Assembly (NCBI GenBank): GCA_024226455.1
Contig: JAAELR010000196.1
Coordinates: 1-39,945 of the forward strand
DNA from: Paracoccaceae bacterium
GTDB taxonomy: Bacteria; Pseudomonadota; Alphaproteobacteria; Rhodobacterales; Rhodobacteraceae
DNA: 39,945 bases
Reading direction: 5' to 3'
The notes under the pieces were generated by a model. The model searched no databases. It was not told the origin of the DNA and saw nothing but the letters and a program-made list of their open reading frames with translations. The translations under genes were made by a program, and so were the position numbers. Below are positions 7,545 to 16,401 of this stretch, one piece after another (within the stretch, counting starts at the first letter, position 1; each line of letters begins with the position of its first letter).

Positions 7545-8426
7545 ATGTCGCAACGGAAGACCGAAGCACGGCACCAGAGTGCTGCGGGCATTGACGCCCG
7601 AGAAGACAGCGATGTTCTTGCCATATTGCTGGAAGGGCAGGCCAGGGCGGTTGCCTCGGTAGAGGGCGCCTTGCCGCAAATCGGCGCGGGGGCAGCGCTG
7701 ATGGCGCACGCAATAGCCAATGGCGGGCGGCTGGTCTACGCGGCCTCGGGGTCGTCCGGCCTGATGGCTCTGGCCGATGCGGCAGAGCTTGGCGGCACTT
7801 ACGGCATCCCCGCCGAGCAAATCAGCATTCTGATGTCGGGCGGTCTGCCGGTCGATGCGCGCATGCCCGGCGACACAGAGGACGACACCGGGCAGGCCCA
7901 CACCGCCTGCGAGACGATTTCCGGGGGGGATGTGGTTATCGCGCTCAGCGCCAGCGGCACAACACCCTACCCGATGACGATCGCCCGCATCGCCCGGGAT
8001 CGCGGCGCGCGAGTGATCGCCATCGCGAACAATCCCGGCGCAGAGATCTTCACCCATGCCGATGTCGCCATCTGCGCCCCGACGCCACCAGAGCTTGTCG
8101 CGGGTTCCACCCGGATGGGGGCGGGAACGGCGCAAAAAGCAGTGTTGAACATGATGTCCACGCTGATGGGTATCCGGCTGGGCGGCGTGTTTGACGGGAT
8201 GATGGTCAATCTGGTTGCCGACAACACCAAGCTGCGCCGCCGGGCGGCAGCAACCGTCGCGACCATTGCCAAGGTCAATGAACAAACGACGCAGGACTGC
8301 CTGACGCGCGCCGATGGCGCAGTGAAGCCGGCTGTTCTTTTGGCCGCCGGTCTGACTGTGGAGCAGGCGAATGACCTGTTGACTGAAACCAACGGAAATC
8401 TGCGCGCCTGTCTGGCGCGTCTCTAG
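7545..8426 (+). CDS. murQ: MurQ-like N-acetylmuramic acid 6-phosphate etherase
   Basis: SIS-domain lyase family that splits the D-lactyl ether of MurNAc-6-P to GlcNAc-6-P. At 293 aa it has normal length; GGGGAGAA precedes the ATG. The catalytic Glu is kept as Glu81 in DAAEL, TEDD (111-114) carries a likely second acid, and PPELVAGSTR with GAGTAQKAVLNM (181-203) matches the family signature region. Two positions deviate: the usual TSGR loop reads SSGL (70-73, Arg to Leu) and the usual SRMK reads TRMG (189-192, Lys to Gly). It may therefore be a divergent subclass with a different ether substrate. First gene of the plus-strand transport operon. Confidence 0.85.
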   Translation: MSQRKTEARHQSAAGIDAREDSDVLAILLEGQARAVASVEGALPQIGAGAALMAHAIANGGRLVYAASGSSGLMALADAAELGGTYGIPAEQISILMSGGLPVDARMPGDTEDDTGQAHTACETISGGDVVIALSASGTTPYPMTIARIARDRGARVIAIANNPGAEIFTHADVAICAPTPPELVAGSTRMGAGTAQKAVLNMMSTLMGIRLGGVFDGMMVNLVADNTKLRRRAAATVATIAKVNEQTTQDCLTRADGAVKPAVLLAAGLTVEQANDLLTETNGNLRACLARL

Positions 8427-8472
8427 TGCCGGTGCAACCCACCGGAAACCTATGTCCAAAAGGGAGAATGGA

Positions 8473-9726
8473 ATGACTACCAAGCAACTTTGTGTGGCGC
8501 TGCTGTCCACAACGATCCTGGGATCGGCGGCGATGGCCGAGGATGTGACGTTGACCATCGAAAGCTGGCGTAATGACGACCTGACGCTGTGGCAGGACAC
8601 GATCATTCCTGCTTTCGAGGCAGCCAATCCCGGCATCAAGGTCAAGTTCACTCCGTCGGCGCCTGCCGAATACAACGCCGTGCTGAACTCCAAGCTGGAC
8701 GCAGGCAGCGCGGGCGATCTGATTACCTGCCGCCCGTTCGACGCCTCGCTGGCGCTATATGAGGCCGGTCACCTGGCCGACCTTTCGGATCTCGGCGGCA
8801 TGGCCAACTTCTCAGCCGTTGCCAAGTCGGCCTGGCAATCCGACGACGCAAGCGCCAGTTTCTGCGTTCCGATGGCTTCGGTGATCCACGGTTTCATCTA
8901 CAACAAGGAAGCCTTTGCCGAAGTAGGCGTCGAGGTTCCGACCACCGAGGCAGAGTTCTTTGCCGCGCTCGACGCGATCAAGCAAGACGGCAACTATATT
9001 CCCATGGCGATGGGCACCAACGACCAGTGGGAAGCCGCCACCATGGGCTACAACAACATCGGCCCGAACTATTGGAAAGGCGAAGAGGGCCGGCTTGCCC
9101 TGATCGCGGGCGAGCAGAAGCTGACCGACGCGCAGTGGGTTGCGCCCTATGCCACGCTGGCACGTTGGGGCAGCTATCTGGGGGACGGATACGAGGCGCA
9201 GACCTATCCCGACAGCCAGAACATCTTTACGCTGGGCCGGGCTGCGATCTATCCCGCCGGCAGCTGGGAGATTACCGGCTTCAACGCCCAGGCAGATTTC
9301 GAAATGGGCGCGTTCAAGCCTCCGGTGCAGAATGCTGGTGACGAGTGCTACATCTCGGATCACACCGACATCGCAATGGGCCTGAACGCCGCCAGCCCGA
9401 ATGCCGCCGCAGCGCGCGTCTTCCTTGACTGGATGGGCACAGCCGAGTTCGCCTCAATCTACGCCAACGCACTGCCGGGCTTCTTCTCTCTTTCTAGCCA
9501 CGATGTGGCGATGGAGGACCCGCTTGCCCAGGAGTTCGTGTCCTGGCGCGGAGCCTGCAACTCGACGATCCGGTCGACCTATCAGATCCTGTCGCGCGGC
9601 ACGCCGAACCTGGAAAACGACACCTGGGGCGCCTCTGTGGCAGCGATCAAGGGCACCGAAACGCCCGAGGCGCTGGGTGCAGAGCTGCAAGAAGGCCTGG
9701 CCAGCTGGTACGCTCCGCATATGTAA
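8473..9726 (+). CDS. ABC sugar transporter substrate-binding protein
   Basis: Periplasmic solute-binding protein of the carbohydrate (family 1, UgpB/MalE-like) type, 417 aa. The ATG at 8473 is chosen because AGGGAG at 8461-8466 is correctly spaced and it gives a clean signal peptide with cleavage after SAAMA (residue 22). The mature start VTLTIESW and the internal tryptophan/aromatic-rich stretches are typical of sugar binders. It follows the murQ-like gene by 46 nt and precedes two permeases. The ligand is inferred to be an amino sugar or muropeptide sugar from context only. Confidence 0.9.
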   Translation: MTTKQLCVALLSTTILGSAAMAEDVTLTIESWRNDDLTLWQDTIIPAFEAANPGIKVKFTPSAPAEYNAVLNSKLDAGSAGDLITCRPFDASLALYEAGHLADLSDLGGMANFSAVAKSAWQSDDASASFCVPMASVIHGFIYNKEAFAEVGVEVPTTEAEFFAALDAIKQDGNYIPMAMGTNDQWEAATMGYNNIGPNYWKGEEGRLALIAGEQKLTDAQWVAPYATLARWGSYLGDGYEAQTYPDSQNIFTLGRAAIYPAGSWEITGFNAQADFEMGAFKPPVQNAGDECYISDHTDIAMGLNAASPNAAAARVFLDWMGTAEFASIYANALPGFFSLSSHDVAMEDPLAQEFVSWRGACNSTIRSTYQILSRGTPNLENDTWGASVAAIKGTETPEALGAELQEGLASWYAPHM

Positions 9727-9741
9727 GCCAATAAAAACAAT

Positions 9742-9767
9742 AACCTCGGGCAATCCTGCCCGAGGTT
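9742..9767 (+). terminator. Intra-operon hairpin after binding-protein gene
   Basis: Perfect 11-bp stem AACCTCGGGCA/TGCCCGAGGTT with a 4-nt loop, without a U-tract, between the binding protein and first permease. Such hairpins are known to stabilise upstream binding-protein mRNA and reduce read-through, giving more binding protein than permease. Confidence 0.7.
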
Positions 9768-9788
9768 CCCAAAACCCGGGGGGACACC

Positions 9789-10703
9789 ATGAACGGGAAG
9801 CGCATAAAATGGCACATTGTCGTGTTTCTGGCGCCGGCGGTGCTGGTCTATACGGCGATCATGATCTTCCCGCTGTTCAATACATTGCGGCTGGCACTTT
9901 ATTCCGAGGTCGATCAGGTCCGGGTGTTCACCGGGCTGGACAATTTCCGCACCCTGTTCGGAGACCCGCGCTGGTCCGAAAGCTTTTGGAATGCCCTGGG
10001 CAACAATTTCTGGTTCTTTCTGATCCACATGCTGGTGCAGAACCCCATCGGCATCCTTCTGGCTGCGATCCTGAGCCACCCAAGGCTGCGCTTCGCCGCG
10101 CTCTACCGCTCGGCTATTTTCGTTCCCACGATCCTGTCATTCGTCATCATCGGGTTCGCCTGGAAACTGATCCTGTCGCCGATCTGGGGCATAGCGCCGG
10201 ACATGCTCGACGCGATCGGGCTGAAATTCCTTTACGCCCCCTGGCTGGGCAAGGAAGAATACGCCCTGACCACGCTGGCGCTGGTTTCCGTCTGGCAGTT
10301 CGTCGGCATCCCGATGATGCTGATATATGCCGCGCTTTTGTCGATCCCCGAAGAGGTTCTGGAGGCCGGCGAGATTGACGGCATCACCGGAGCGGCGGCC
10401 TTCTGGAAGATCAAGCTGCCGTTGATCCTTCCGTCGATCGGCATCATCTCGATCCTGACATTTGTCGGCAACTTCAACGCATTCGATCTGATCTACGCCG
10501 CACAAGGCGCACTGGCCGGGCCTGATTTCTCGACCGACATCCTGGGCACGTTCATGTATCGCACCTTCTTCGGCTTCCAGCTGCAACTGGGCGATCCGCA
10601 TATGGGGTCTGCCATCGCGGCGGCCATGTTCGGCATCATTCTTATCGGGGTCTGTCTCTATCTGTTCGGCATCCAGACCCGCATGCGCCGCTATCAGTTC
10701 TGA
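9789..10703 (+). CDS. ABC sugar transporter permease (MalF/UgpA type)
   Basis: Inner-membrane permease, 304 aa, with about six membrane segments. The EAA loop that contacts the ATPase is visible as EAGEIDGITGAAAFWKIKLP (about residues 197-216). A GGGGGGAC ribosome-binding site lies before the ATG. It pairs with the following permease, 12 nt downstream of its stop. Confidence 0.92.
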   Translation: MNGKRIKWHIVVFLAPAVLVYTAIMIFPLFNTLRLALYSEVDQVRVFTGLDNFRTLFGDPRWSESFWNALGNNFWFFLIHMLVQNPIGILLAAILSHPRLRFAALYRSAIFVPTILSFVIIGFAWKLILSPIWGIAPDMLDAIGLKFLYAPWLGKEEYALTTLALVSVWQFVGIPMMLIYAALLSIPEEVLEAGEIDGITGAAAFWKIKLPLILPSIGIISILTFVGNFNAFDLIYAAQGALAGPDFSTDILGTFMYRTFFGFQLQLGDPHMGSAIAAAMFGIILIGVCLYLFGIQTRMRRYQF

Positions 10704-10715
10704 GGAGGGCGAGAG

Positions 10716-11555
10716 ATGAACAAAGCACGCAGAAACCCGTTCAACGTCTTCGCTTCCCACGCGGTATTGCTGACCTATACACTGATTGCGCTGTTCCCGG
10801 TCTTTGTGATCCTGATCAACAGCTTCAAGACGCGCAAGGCGATCTTCCGCGAACCGCTCGCCCTGCCAAGTTCCGACAGTTTCAGCCTGATCGGCTATCA
10901 GACCGTGATGAAACAGGGAGATTTCTTCCTCTACTTCCAGAACTCGATGATCGTGACAGTCGCCTCGCTGTTCTTTGTGCTGCTGTTTGGCGCCATGGCG
11001 GCCTTTGCGCTGGCCGAATACCGGTTCAAGGGCAACACGCTGATGGGGCTTTATCTGGCACTCGGCATCATGATCCCGATCCGCATCGGCACCGTAGCTA
11101 TCCTGGATCTGATGGTGTCGACTGGTCTGGTCAATACGCTCTGGGCGCTGATCCTGGTCTATACCGCGCAAGGTTTGCCGCTGGCCGTGTTCATCCTGTC
11201 GGAATTCATGCGTCAGGTATCGGACGATCTGAAAAACGCGGGCCGCATCGACGGGCTGTCGGAATACACCATATTCTTCCGCCTTGTCCTGCCGCTGGTG
11301 CGCCCGGCCATGGCGACGGTCGCGGTCTTCAACATGATCCCGATCTGGAACGACCTGTGGTTCCCGCTGATCCTGGCCCCGGCCGAGGAAACCAAGACCC
11401 TGACACTGGGCTCTCAGGTCTTCATCGGCCAGTTCGTCACCGACTGGAACGCAGTACTTTCGGCCCTGTCGATGGCGATACTGCCGGTGATGATCCTTTA
11501 CGTGATCTTCTCACGGCAACTGATCCGCGGCATCACCAGCGGCGCGGTCAAATGA
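10716..11555 (+). CDS. ABC sugar transporter permease (MalG/UgpE type)
   Basis: Second inner-membrane permease, 279 aa, six predicted membrane segments. The N-terminal NSFKTRKAIF stretch is typical of the MalG class, and the EAA loop reads NAGRIDGLSEYTIFFRLVLP (about residues 172-191). GAGGAGGGCGAG precedes the ATG. Its stop overlaps the start of the oxidoreductase gene in an ATGA, so translation is probably coupled. Confidence 0.92.
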   Translation: MNKARRNPFNVFASHAVLLTYTLIALFPVFVILINSFKTRKAIFREPLALPSSDSFSLIGYQTVMKQGDFFLYFQNSMIVTVASLFFVLLFGAMAAFALAEYRFKGNTLMGLYLALGIMIPIRIGTVAILDLMVSTGLVNTLWALILVYTAQGLPLAVFILSEFMRQVSDDLKNAGRIDGLSEYTIFFRLVLPLVRPAMATVAVFNMIPIWNDLWFPLILAPAEETKTLTLGSQVFIGQFVTDWNAVLSALSMAILPVMILYVIFSRQLIRGITSGAVK

Positions 11556-12583
11556 CCCGGGTTCTGATTGTTGGCCTTGGCAACATGGGGATGAGCCACG
11601 CGCTGGCTCATCACCACAGCCCCGACGCGGAAATCGTCGGGCTGGTCAACCGTTCCGGCGCGACCGATCGCGCCGAGCTGCAATCCTATCCGTTCTTTTC
11701 GGGGGTTTGCGAAGCGCTGGCCGCGACGCAACCCGACCTTGTGGTCATTGCCAGCTATTCCGACAGCCACGCCGAATTCGCGCTGGCCGCGATGGAGACC
11801 GGCGCGCATGTGTTCGTGGAAAAACCACTGGCCACCAGTGTCGATGACGCAAGGCGCGTGGTCGACAAGGCCATCCAGACCGGGCGCAAGCTGGTTGTCG
11901 GGTATATCCTGCGGCATCACCCGTCCTGGCGGCGGCTGATCCGGGAAGCGCGCGATCTTGGCGCACCATATGTGTTTCGCCTGAACCTGAACCAGCAAAG
12001 TCACGGCGATGAATGGGCCACCCACAAGACCCTGATGCAAACCACCAGCCCAATCGTCGATTGCGGAGTGCATTACGTCGATGTCATGTGCCAGATCACC
12101 GACGCCAAACCGCTGCGCGTGCATGGCATTGGCCTGCGGCTGTCGAAGGAAATCGCGCCCGACATGTACAATTACGGCCAGTTTCAGGTGGTCTTCGGCG
12201 ACGGTTCGGTCGGCTGGTACGAGGCCGGCTGGGGGCCGATGATGTCGCAAACCGCCAGTTTCGTGAAAGACATCGTCAGCCCGAACGGCTCTGTGTCGAT
12301 CACCGGCGCGGGCGGCGACTCGAGCGACATCGAAGGCCACACCCGGGTAGGCAGCATTCTTGTGCATCGGCCCGAAGGCGACCTCCACATTGATATGCCC
12401 GACGAACCCGGACATCAGGAACTGTGCAACGCCGAACAGGCATTCGTGCTGAAAGCAATATCCGAAAATATCGACCTTTCCCGTCACATGAACGACGCCG
12501 TGCAAAGCCTGGCCATCTGTCTGGCCGCTGACAACAGCATCCGCACCGGCAAAACTATCGACCTGCAAGGAGCCGCCCGATGA
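11552..12583 (+). CDS. Gfo/Idh/MocA-family NAD(P)-dependent oxidoreductase
   Basis: 343-aa sugar dehydrogenase-type protein. The N-terminal Rossmann motif is VGLGNMGMSHA (7-17). The family EKP motif is at 90-92 (VFVEKPLATS), and Asp170 with His174 in VDCGVHYVDV are the likely catalytic pair. The start at 11552 sits in the ATGA overlap with the permease; the reading frame stays open further upstream but that lies inside the permease gene. It also overlaps the ATPase gene by 4 nt, so it is embedded in the transporter operon. Substrate unknown; oxidation or epimerisation of the imported sugar or of a released side group is plausible. Confidence 0.9.
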   Translation: MTRVLIVGLGNMGMSHALAHHHSPDAEIVGLVNRSGATDRAELQSYPFFSGVCEALAATQPDLVVIASYSDSHAEFALAAMETGAHVFVEKPLATSVDDARRVVDKAIQTGRKLVVGYILRHHPSWRRLIREARDLGAPYVFRLNLNQQSHGDEWATHKTLMQTTSPIVDCGVHYVDVMCQITDAKPLRVHGIGLRLSKEIAPDMYNYGQFQVVFGDGSVGWYEAGWGPMMSQTASFVKDIVSPNGSVSITGAGGDSSDIEGHTRVGSILVHRPEGDLHIDMPDEPGHQELCNAEQAFVLKAISENIDLSRHMNDAVQSLAICLAADNSIRTGKTIDLQGAAR

Positions 12584-13575
12584 CCGCCCTTATCCTCAAG
12601 AACGTATGCAAATCCTTCGGCCAGGTCGAAGTGTTGAAAAACATCGACCTTGAGGTTGAGGAAGGCGAGTTCGTTGTTTTCGTGGGCCCGTCGGGCTGCG
12701 GAAAATCCACCCTTCTGCGGGTCATTGCCGGGCTTGAGGATGCGACATCGGGCACGATCGAGATCGACGGCAAAGTGGTCAACCAGACCCCTCCGGCCAA
12801 ACGCGGCATCGCGATGGTGTTTCAAAGCTACGCGCTTTATCCGCACCTGACGGTTAAGGACAACATGACACTTGCGCTGAAGCAGGAAAAGCAACCCAAG
12901 AATGAAATCGAGGAACGGGTCCGGAACGCGTCGCAGATGCTCGCCCTGACAGATTATCTGGATCGGCGCCCTTCCGAGCTTTCCGGCGGCCAGCGACAGC
13001 GCGTCGCCATCGGCCGCGCCATCGTGCGTGAACCCAAACTGTTCCTTTTCGACGAGCCATTGTCGAACCTTGACGCGGCCCTGCGGATGAACACACGGAT
13101 CGAAATCGCCAATCTGCACCGGTCGCTGGACGCCAGCATGATCTACGTGACCCACGATCAGACCGAGGCGATGACGCTGGCCTCGAAGATCGTGGTGCTT
13201 CGTGATGGCATGGTCGAACAGGTCGGCAGCCCCATGGAGCTTTATAACAACCCGGCAAACCAGTTTGTCGCGGGCTTCCTTGGCTCTCCGTCAATGAATT
13301 TCATTCCGGCAGCAACGGTCGGCGGGTCGCCCGAGCACACGCTGGGCGTGCGTCCTGAATACCTGCGCATCAACGGGGCGGGGCGGCTCGACGCAAAGGT
13401 TTCGCATGTCGAAAAGCTTGGCGGCGATACCAATGTTCTGGTGGATGTAGCTGGCGCGAACACCATGACCGTCCGGTTGTTCGGCCAACACCCTGTCGAA
13501 ACCGGCGAGCAAATCGCGCTGGATTTCGACGACAAGGATACATTCCTGTTCGACGCTGGCGGGCGCCGCGTCTGA
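12580..13575 (+). CDS. ABC sugar transporter ATP-binding protein (UgpC/MsmX type)
   Basis: 331-aa ATPase energising the two permeases upstream. Walker A GPSGCGKST (36-44), Q-loop Gln82, signature LSGGQ (134-138), Walker B LFLFDE (154-159) and switch His192 are all intact. A TOBE-type regulatory domain follows from about residue 235 (LGVRPEYLRI). It overlaps the oxidoreductase start by 4 nt and is the last gene of the operon. The 114-bp gap to convergent mtnA holds no gene. Confidence 0.95.
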   Translation: MTALILKNVCKSFGQVEVLKNIDLEVEEGEFVVFVGPSGCGKSTLLRVIAGLEDATSGTIEIDGKVVNQTPPAKRGIAMVFQSYALYPHLTVKDNMTLALKQEKQPKNEIEERVRNASQMLALTDYLDRRPSELSGGQRQRVAIGRAIVREPKLFLFDEPLSNLDAALRMNTRIEIANLHRSLDASMIYVTHDQTEAMTLASKIVVLRDGMVEQVGSPMELYNNPANQFVAGFLGSPSMNFIPAATVGGSPEHTLGVRPEYLRINGAGRLDAKVSHVEKLGGDTNVLVDVAGANTMTVRLFGQHPVETGEQIALDFDDKDTFLFDAGGRRV

Positions 13576-13689
13576 CGGCCCGCGAAAGCCCGGTGGTTTT
13601 GCCATGGGCCTGACGTTCTCGGTATCGCCTGCCGGCAGAGTGTGGCCGAGAGTGGCCGCATCCCAGTCGGACGCGCGGGATGTGCCCCG

Positions 13690-14796
13690 CTACGCCCCTG
13701 CCTTTTCGGGAAAGAGCGCCGCCAGCCCGGCGGCGCTCGGCTCGCAAACACCGCGCTCGGTAATCAGACCGGTGACCAGCCGCGCCGGTGTGACGTCGAA
13801 GGCGGGGTTGCGGGCGGAGGTGGTGTCGGGCGAGATCTGCACGTCGGCGGTGGCGCCGCTGGCGTCCTTGCCCTGCACATGGGTAACCTCGCGGCCGTCA
13901 CGGTCTTCGATCGGGATCTCGGCCAGCCCGTCGCGCAGGGTCCAGTCGATGGTGGGCGAGGGCAGCGCGACGTAGAAGGGCACTCCATTGTCGCGGGCCG
14001 CCAGCGCCTTGAGATAGGTGCCGATCTTGTTGCAGACGTCGCCTTGGGCCGTTGTGCGGTCGGTGCCGACGATGACCATGTCGACCTCGCCATGCTGCAT
14101 CAGGTGGCCACCGGCATTGTCGACGATCAGGTCGTGCGGCACCCCATGCTGGCCCAGCTCCCACGCGGTCAGCAGGGCGCCCTGGTTACGGGGCCGGGTT
14201 TCGTCGGCGAATACGTGGATCGGAATGCCGGCCTCGTGGGCGTGGTACATCGGTGAGGTGGCGGTGCCCCAATCGACGGTGGCAAGCCAGCCGGCATTGC
14301 AGTGGGTCAGCAGGCGGACTGGTTCGCCAGCGGATTTGGCGGCGGATTTGGCGGCGGCGATCTGCCTGATCAGGTCCAGACCGTGCACACCGATCATGCG
14401 GTTGGTCTCGACATCCTCGTCACAGATCTCTGCCGCTTTGACAAGCGCCGCTTCAGCCCGGGTGGCCTGAGGCAGAGGTGCCAGCAGGGCGCGCATGGCG
14501 TCGAGGGCCCAGCGCAGGTTCACGGCGGTGGGGCGGGTGGCGTGCAGGGTGTCGTAGCTGGCGTTCAGGTTGGCGTCCGAGGCATCGTCGGCCATGGAAG
14601 CGGCCATGCCATAGGCCGCAGTGGCGCCGATCAGCGGCGCCCCCCGCACCCACATGTCGGCGATCGCGGTAGCGAAATCCTGGGTGCTGCGCAGCGTGAC
14701 CACGCGAAACTCATGCGGCAGCCAGCGCTGGTCGATGATGCGAACCTCGTCGCCGTTGCGCCAGATAGAGCGGTAGTGGGTGGTGCCGACTTTCAT
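13690..14796 (-). CDS. mtnA: S-methyl-5-thioribose-1-phosphate isomerase MtnA
   Basis: Aldose-ketose isomerase of methionine salvage (MTR-1-P to MTRu-1-P), 368 aa. The RGAP loop is at 51-54, catalytic Cys166 in [22 protein letters not shown] at 198-213 and catalytic Asp246 in VGTDR. A GGAGG site precedes the ATG. No mtnK, mtnP or other salvage gene is in the window. An alanine/lysine/serine-rich insert near 147-157 is encoded by a short DNA repeat. In related bacteria MtnA can also feed isoprenoid or 5-deoxyribose shunts, so its pathway here is open. Confidence 0.92.
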   Translation of the reverse strand: MKVGTTHYRSIWRNGDEVRIIDQRWLPHEFRVVTLRSTQDFATAIADMWVRGAPLIGATAAYGMAASMADDASDANLNASYDTLHATRPTAVNLRWALDAMRALLAPLPQATRAEAALVKAAEICDEDVETNRMIGVHGLDLIRQIAAAKSAAKSAGEPVRLLTHCNAGWLATVDWGTATSPMYHAHEAGIPIHVFADETRPRNQGALLTAWELGQHGVPHDLIVDNAGGHLMQHGEVDMVIVGTDRTTAQGDVCNKIGTYLKALAARDNGVPFYVALPSPTIDWTLRDGLAEIPIEDRDGREVTHVQGKDASGATADVQISPDTTSARNPAFDVTPARLVTGLITERGVCEPSAAGLAALFPEKAGA

Positions 14797-14901
14797 GTGA
14801 GCCTCCGGTTAATCGATTGACTTTCGGGGGCCAGCCCCAGACACCCGGGATATCTACAACCAGATGAAGAGGCCTGCCAGTGCAGGTTGCCGGTGTCGTT
14901 G

Positions 14902-15621
14902 TTATGGGTCGGGGTAGCGTGCCGGGGTCAGGCCTGACTGGAACCATTGCACGAAGCCTGCCATCGAATATGTCGGCAGACCAGTGGCGGCGCGGATATC
15001 GGCGGCGTAGGGGATCATGTTAGTGCATTCCAGTACGATGGCCCCCATTTCTGGGTGCTTCACGGCCAGCGCCTGGGCGGCCTCTACATTGTCGGCGCGG
15101 GCTGCGTCCACGTCCATCGTCGGTTCATTGTCGAGGATCGCCCGAGTGAACTCGCGCAACCCCTCGGTGGTCCCAAAGGGCGTGCTCCTGGGTACTCCGG
15201 CCTTGTCGAGGTGGTCCTGCGTCAGCGTGCTGCCCGATATGGTTAGCACGCCGGCCCGTTTACCGGGCGGCAACGTGGCGTTGACCATGGCCACCTGCAT
15301 CAGGGATGATGCCGCCACCGGCACGCGGGCCGCCTGTGCCAGTTCTGCCTGAAACAGGGACAGGAAGCCGCAATTGGTGGTGATCCCGTCGGCGCCGTCG
15401 GCCACCAGTTCGCGCGCCGCGTCGATGAGGGTTTGCAGCGTGCCCTCGGCGCGGTTCCTGACGACAAGGTCGGGCGAGGCGCCGCGCACCACCTTGTACA
15501 TCACCGGGAAAGGCCAGGTCAGCGCGTTGCCCATGTCGCCGGGGATGCGGGGAAACCGTGCCTCGAGCATCAAAATGCCGACGGATGCACCATAGACCGC
15601 TTTGCCACCCATCGCGATCAT
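14902..15621 (-). CDS. Aspartate/glutamate racemase superfamily protein
   Basis: 239-aa member of the Asp/Glu/hydantoin racemase fold. Two catalytic cysteines are present: Cys84 in TTNCGFLSLF and Cys199 in VLECTNM, as expected for a cofactor-independent racemase or isomerase. The ATG overlaps the stop of the GntR gene by 1-4 nt, and a second in-frame ATG lies three codons in. The substrate is unknown (D/L-amino acid, hydantoin or a maleate-type diacid). It is co-transcribed with the FCD-type regulator and divergent from the ThDP enzyme. Confidence 0.85.
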   Translation of the reverse strand: MIAMGGKAVYGASVGILMLEARFPRIPGDMGNALTWPFPVMYKVVRGASPDLVVRNRAEGTLQTLIDAARELVADGADGITTNCGFLSLFQAELAQAARVPVAASSLMQVAMVNATLPPGKRAGVLTISGSTLTQDHLDKAGVPRSTPFGTTEGLREFTRAILDNEPTMDVDAARADNVEAAQALAVKHPEMGAIVLECTNMIPYAADIRAATGLPTYSMAGFVQWFQSGLTPARYPDP

Positions 15622-16322
15622 CAGCTATCCTCCAGAACCCGGGCCATCAGCTCATCGGCACCGCCCATGTAGATGTTCGAAATGCCTTCCTTCACCGCCT
15701 CGACCACCTGGTCCATGCGCTGCGAGATGTGGTCCGACAGGAGGTCGCCCGCCCTGTCTGCATCGCGGCGCAGCAGCGCCCGCAGCACCTGGCGGTGTTC
15801 GTCCTTCGACGCCCTGACCCTTGCGGCCATGTTGACCCAGCGAATGAAGCGGGTGCGCTCGTTGATCGATTGCAACTGCGCGGCGATCTCGGCATTGCCG
15901 GAAAGTTGTGCTATCCGCATATGAAAAGCCTCGTCGCGTGCGGTGGCCTCTGCCACGGTCAGACCAGTGATGTCGAGGCCATGGTCCAGCGTCTCGCGTT
16001 CCAGCGACTTCAGGTCCTCATCCCCGGCGCGGGTGCAGGCCAGCATTACGGCAGAGGTCTCGACGATCCGGCGCAATTCGTAGAGGTCATAGATCGCCTG
16101 TGGCTCGAGCGCGCGGCAGAAGAACCCGGCACCGGGGCGGAAATCGACCAGCCGTTCGGCCAGAAGACGGTTCAGCGCCTCGCGCAGTGGCGTCCGGCTG
16201 GCTCCATGGTCGCGGGCCAGTGCAACCTCGTTCAGCCGCTCACCGGGGCGAATACCGAAGCCGACCACGCAGGCCTTCAGTTGCTCATAAAGATCGCCGA
16301 CTCGGGTTTCGTTGGTTTCCAT
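15621..16322 (-). CDS. GntR family regulator, FadR/FCD subfamily
   Basis: 233-aa regulator: winged helix at about 8-70 (GERLNEVALARDHGASRTPL and REALNRLLAERLV) and an all-helical FCD domain with metal-ligand-type residues (ARDEAFHMRIAQLSGN, then a DEHRQVLRAL helix). FCD regulators usually sense small organic acids. It is divergent from the ThDP enzyme gene; the palindrome at 16368-16377 in the shared spacer is the probable operator. Confidence 0.92.
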   Translation of the reverse strand: METNETRVGDLYEQLKACVVGFGIRPGERLNEVALARDHGASRTPLREALNRLLAERLVDFRPGAGFFCRALEPQAIYDLYELRRIVETSAVMLACTRAGDEDLKSLERETLDHGLDITGLTVAEATARDEAFHMRIAQLSGNAEIAAQLQSINERTRFIRWVNMAARVRASKDEHRQVLRALLRRDADRAGDLLSDHISQRMDQVVEAVKEGISNIYMGGADELMARVLEDS

Positions 16323-16367
16323 GCCTTCCGGTTGACAGGAAACGCGACTCAGGTCAAGAATGCATAT

Positions 16368-16377
16368 CTGTATACAG
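16368..16377. promoter_or_regulatory. CTGTATACAG palindrome, FCD-GntR operator candidate
   Basis: Perfect 10-bp palindrome between divergent gntR and the ThDP gene. TGTATACA cores are known for several FadR-subfamily GntR proteins. If it acts in both directions it would control racemase, regulator and ThDP enzyme together. Confidence 0.6.
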
Positions 16378-16401
16378 CCTGGAATTCAGATGGGAACTCA
16401 G

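Noticed and set aside
10137-11171. 344-codon minus-strand open frame across the two permease genes
   Set aside because: Gln/His/Asp/Arg-rich composition typical of antisense frames; it spans the junction of two well-supported genes.
14330-14356. Tandem 12-bp GC-rich repeat inside mtnA
   Set aside because: In frame, encodes a short Ala/Lys/Ser loop insertion between core elements; common slippage product, not a separate element.
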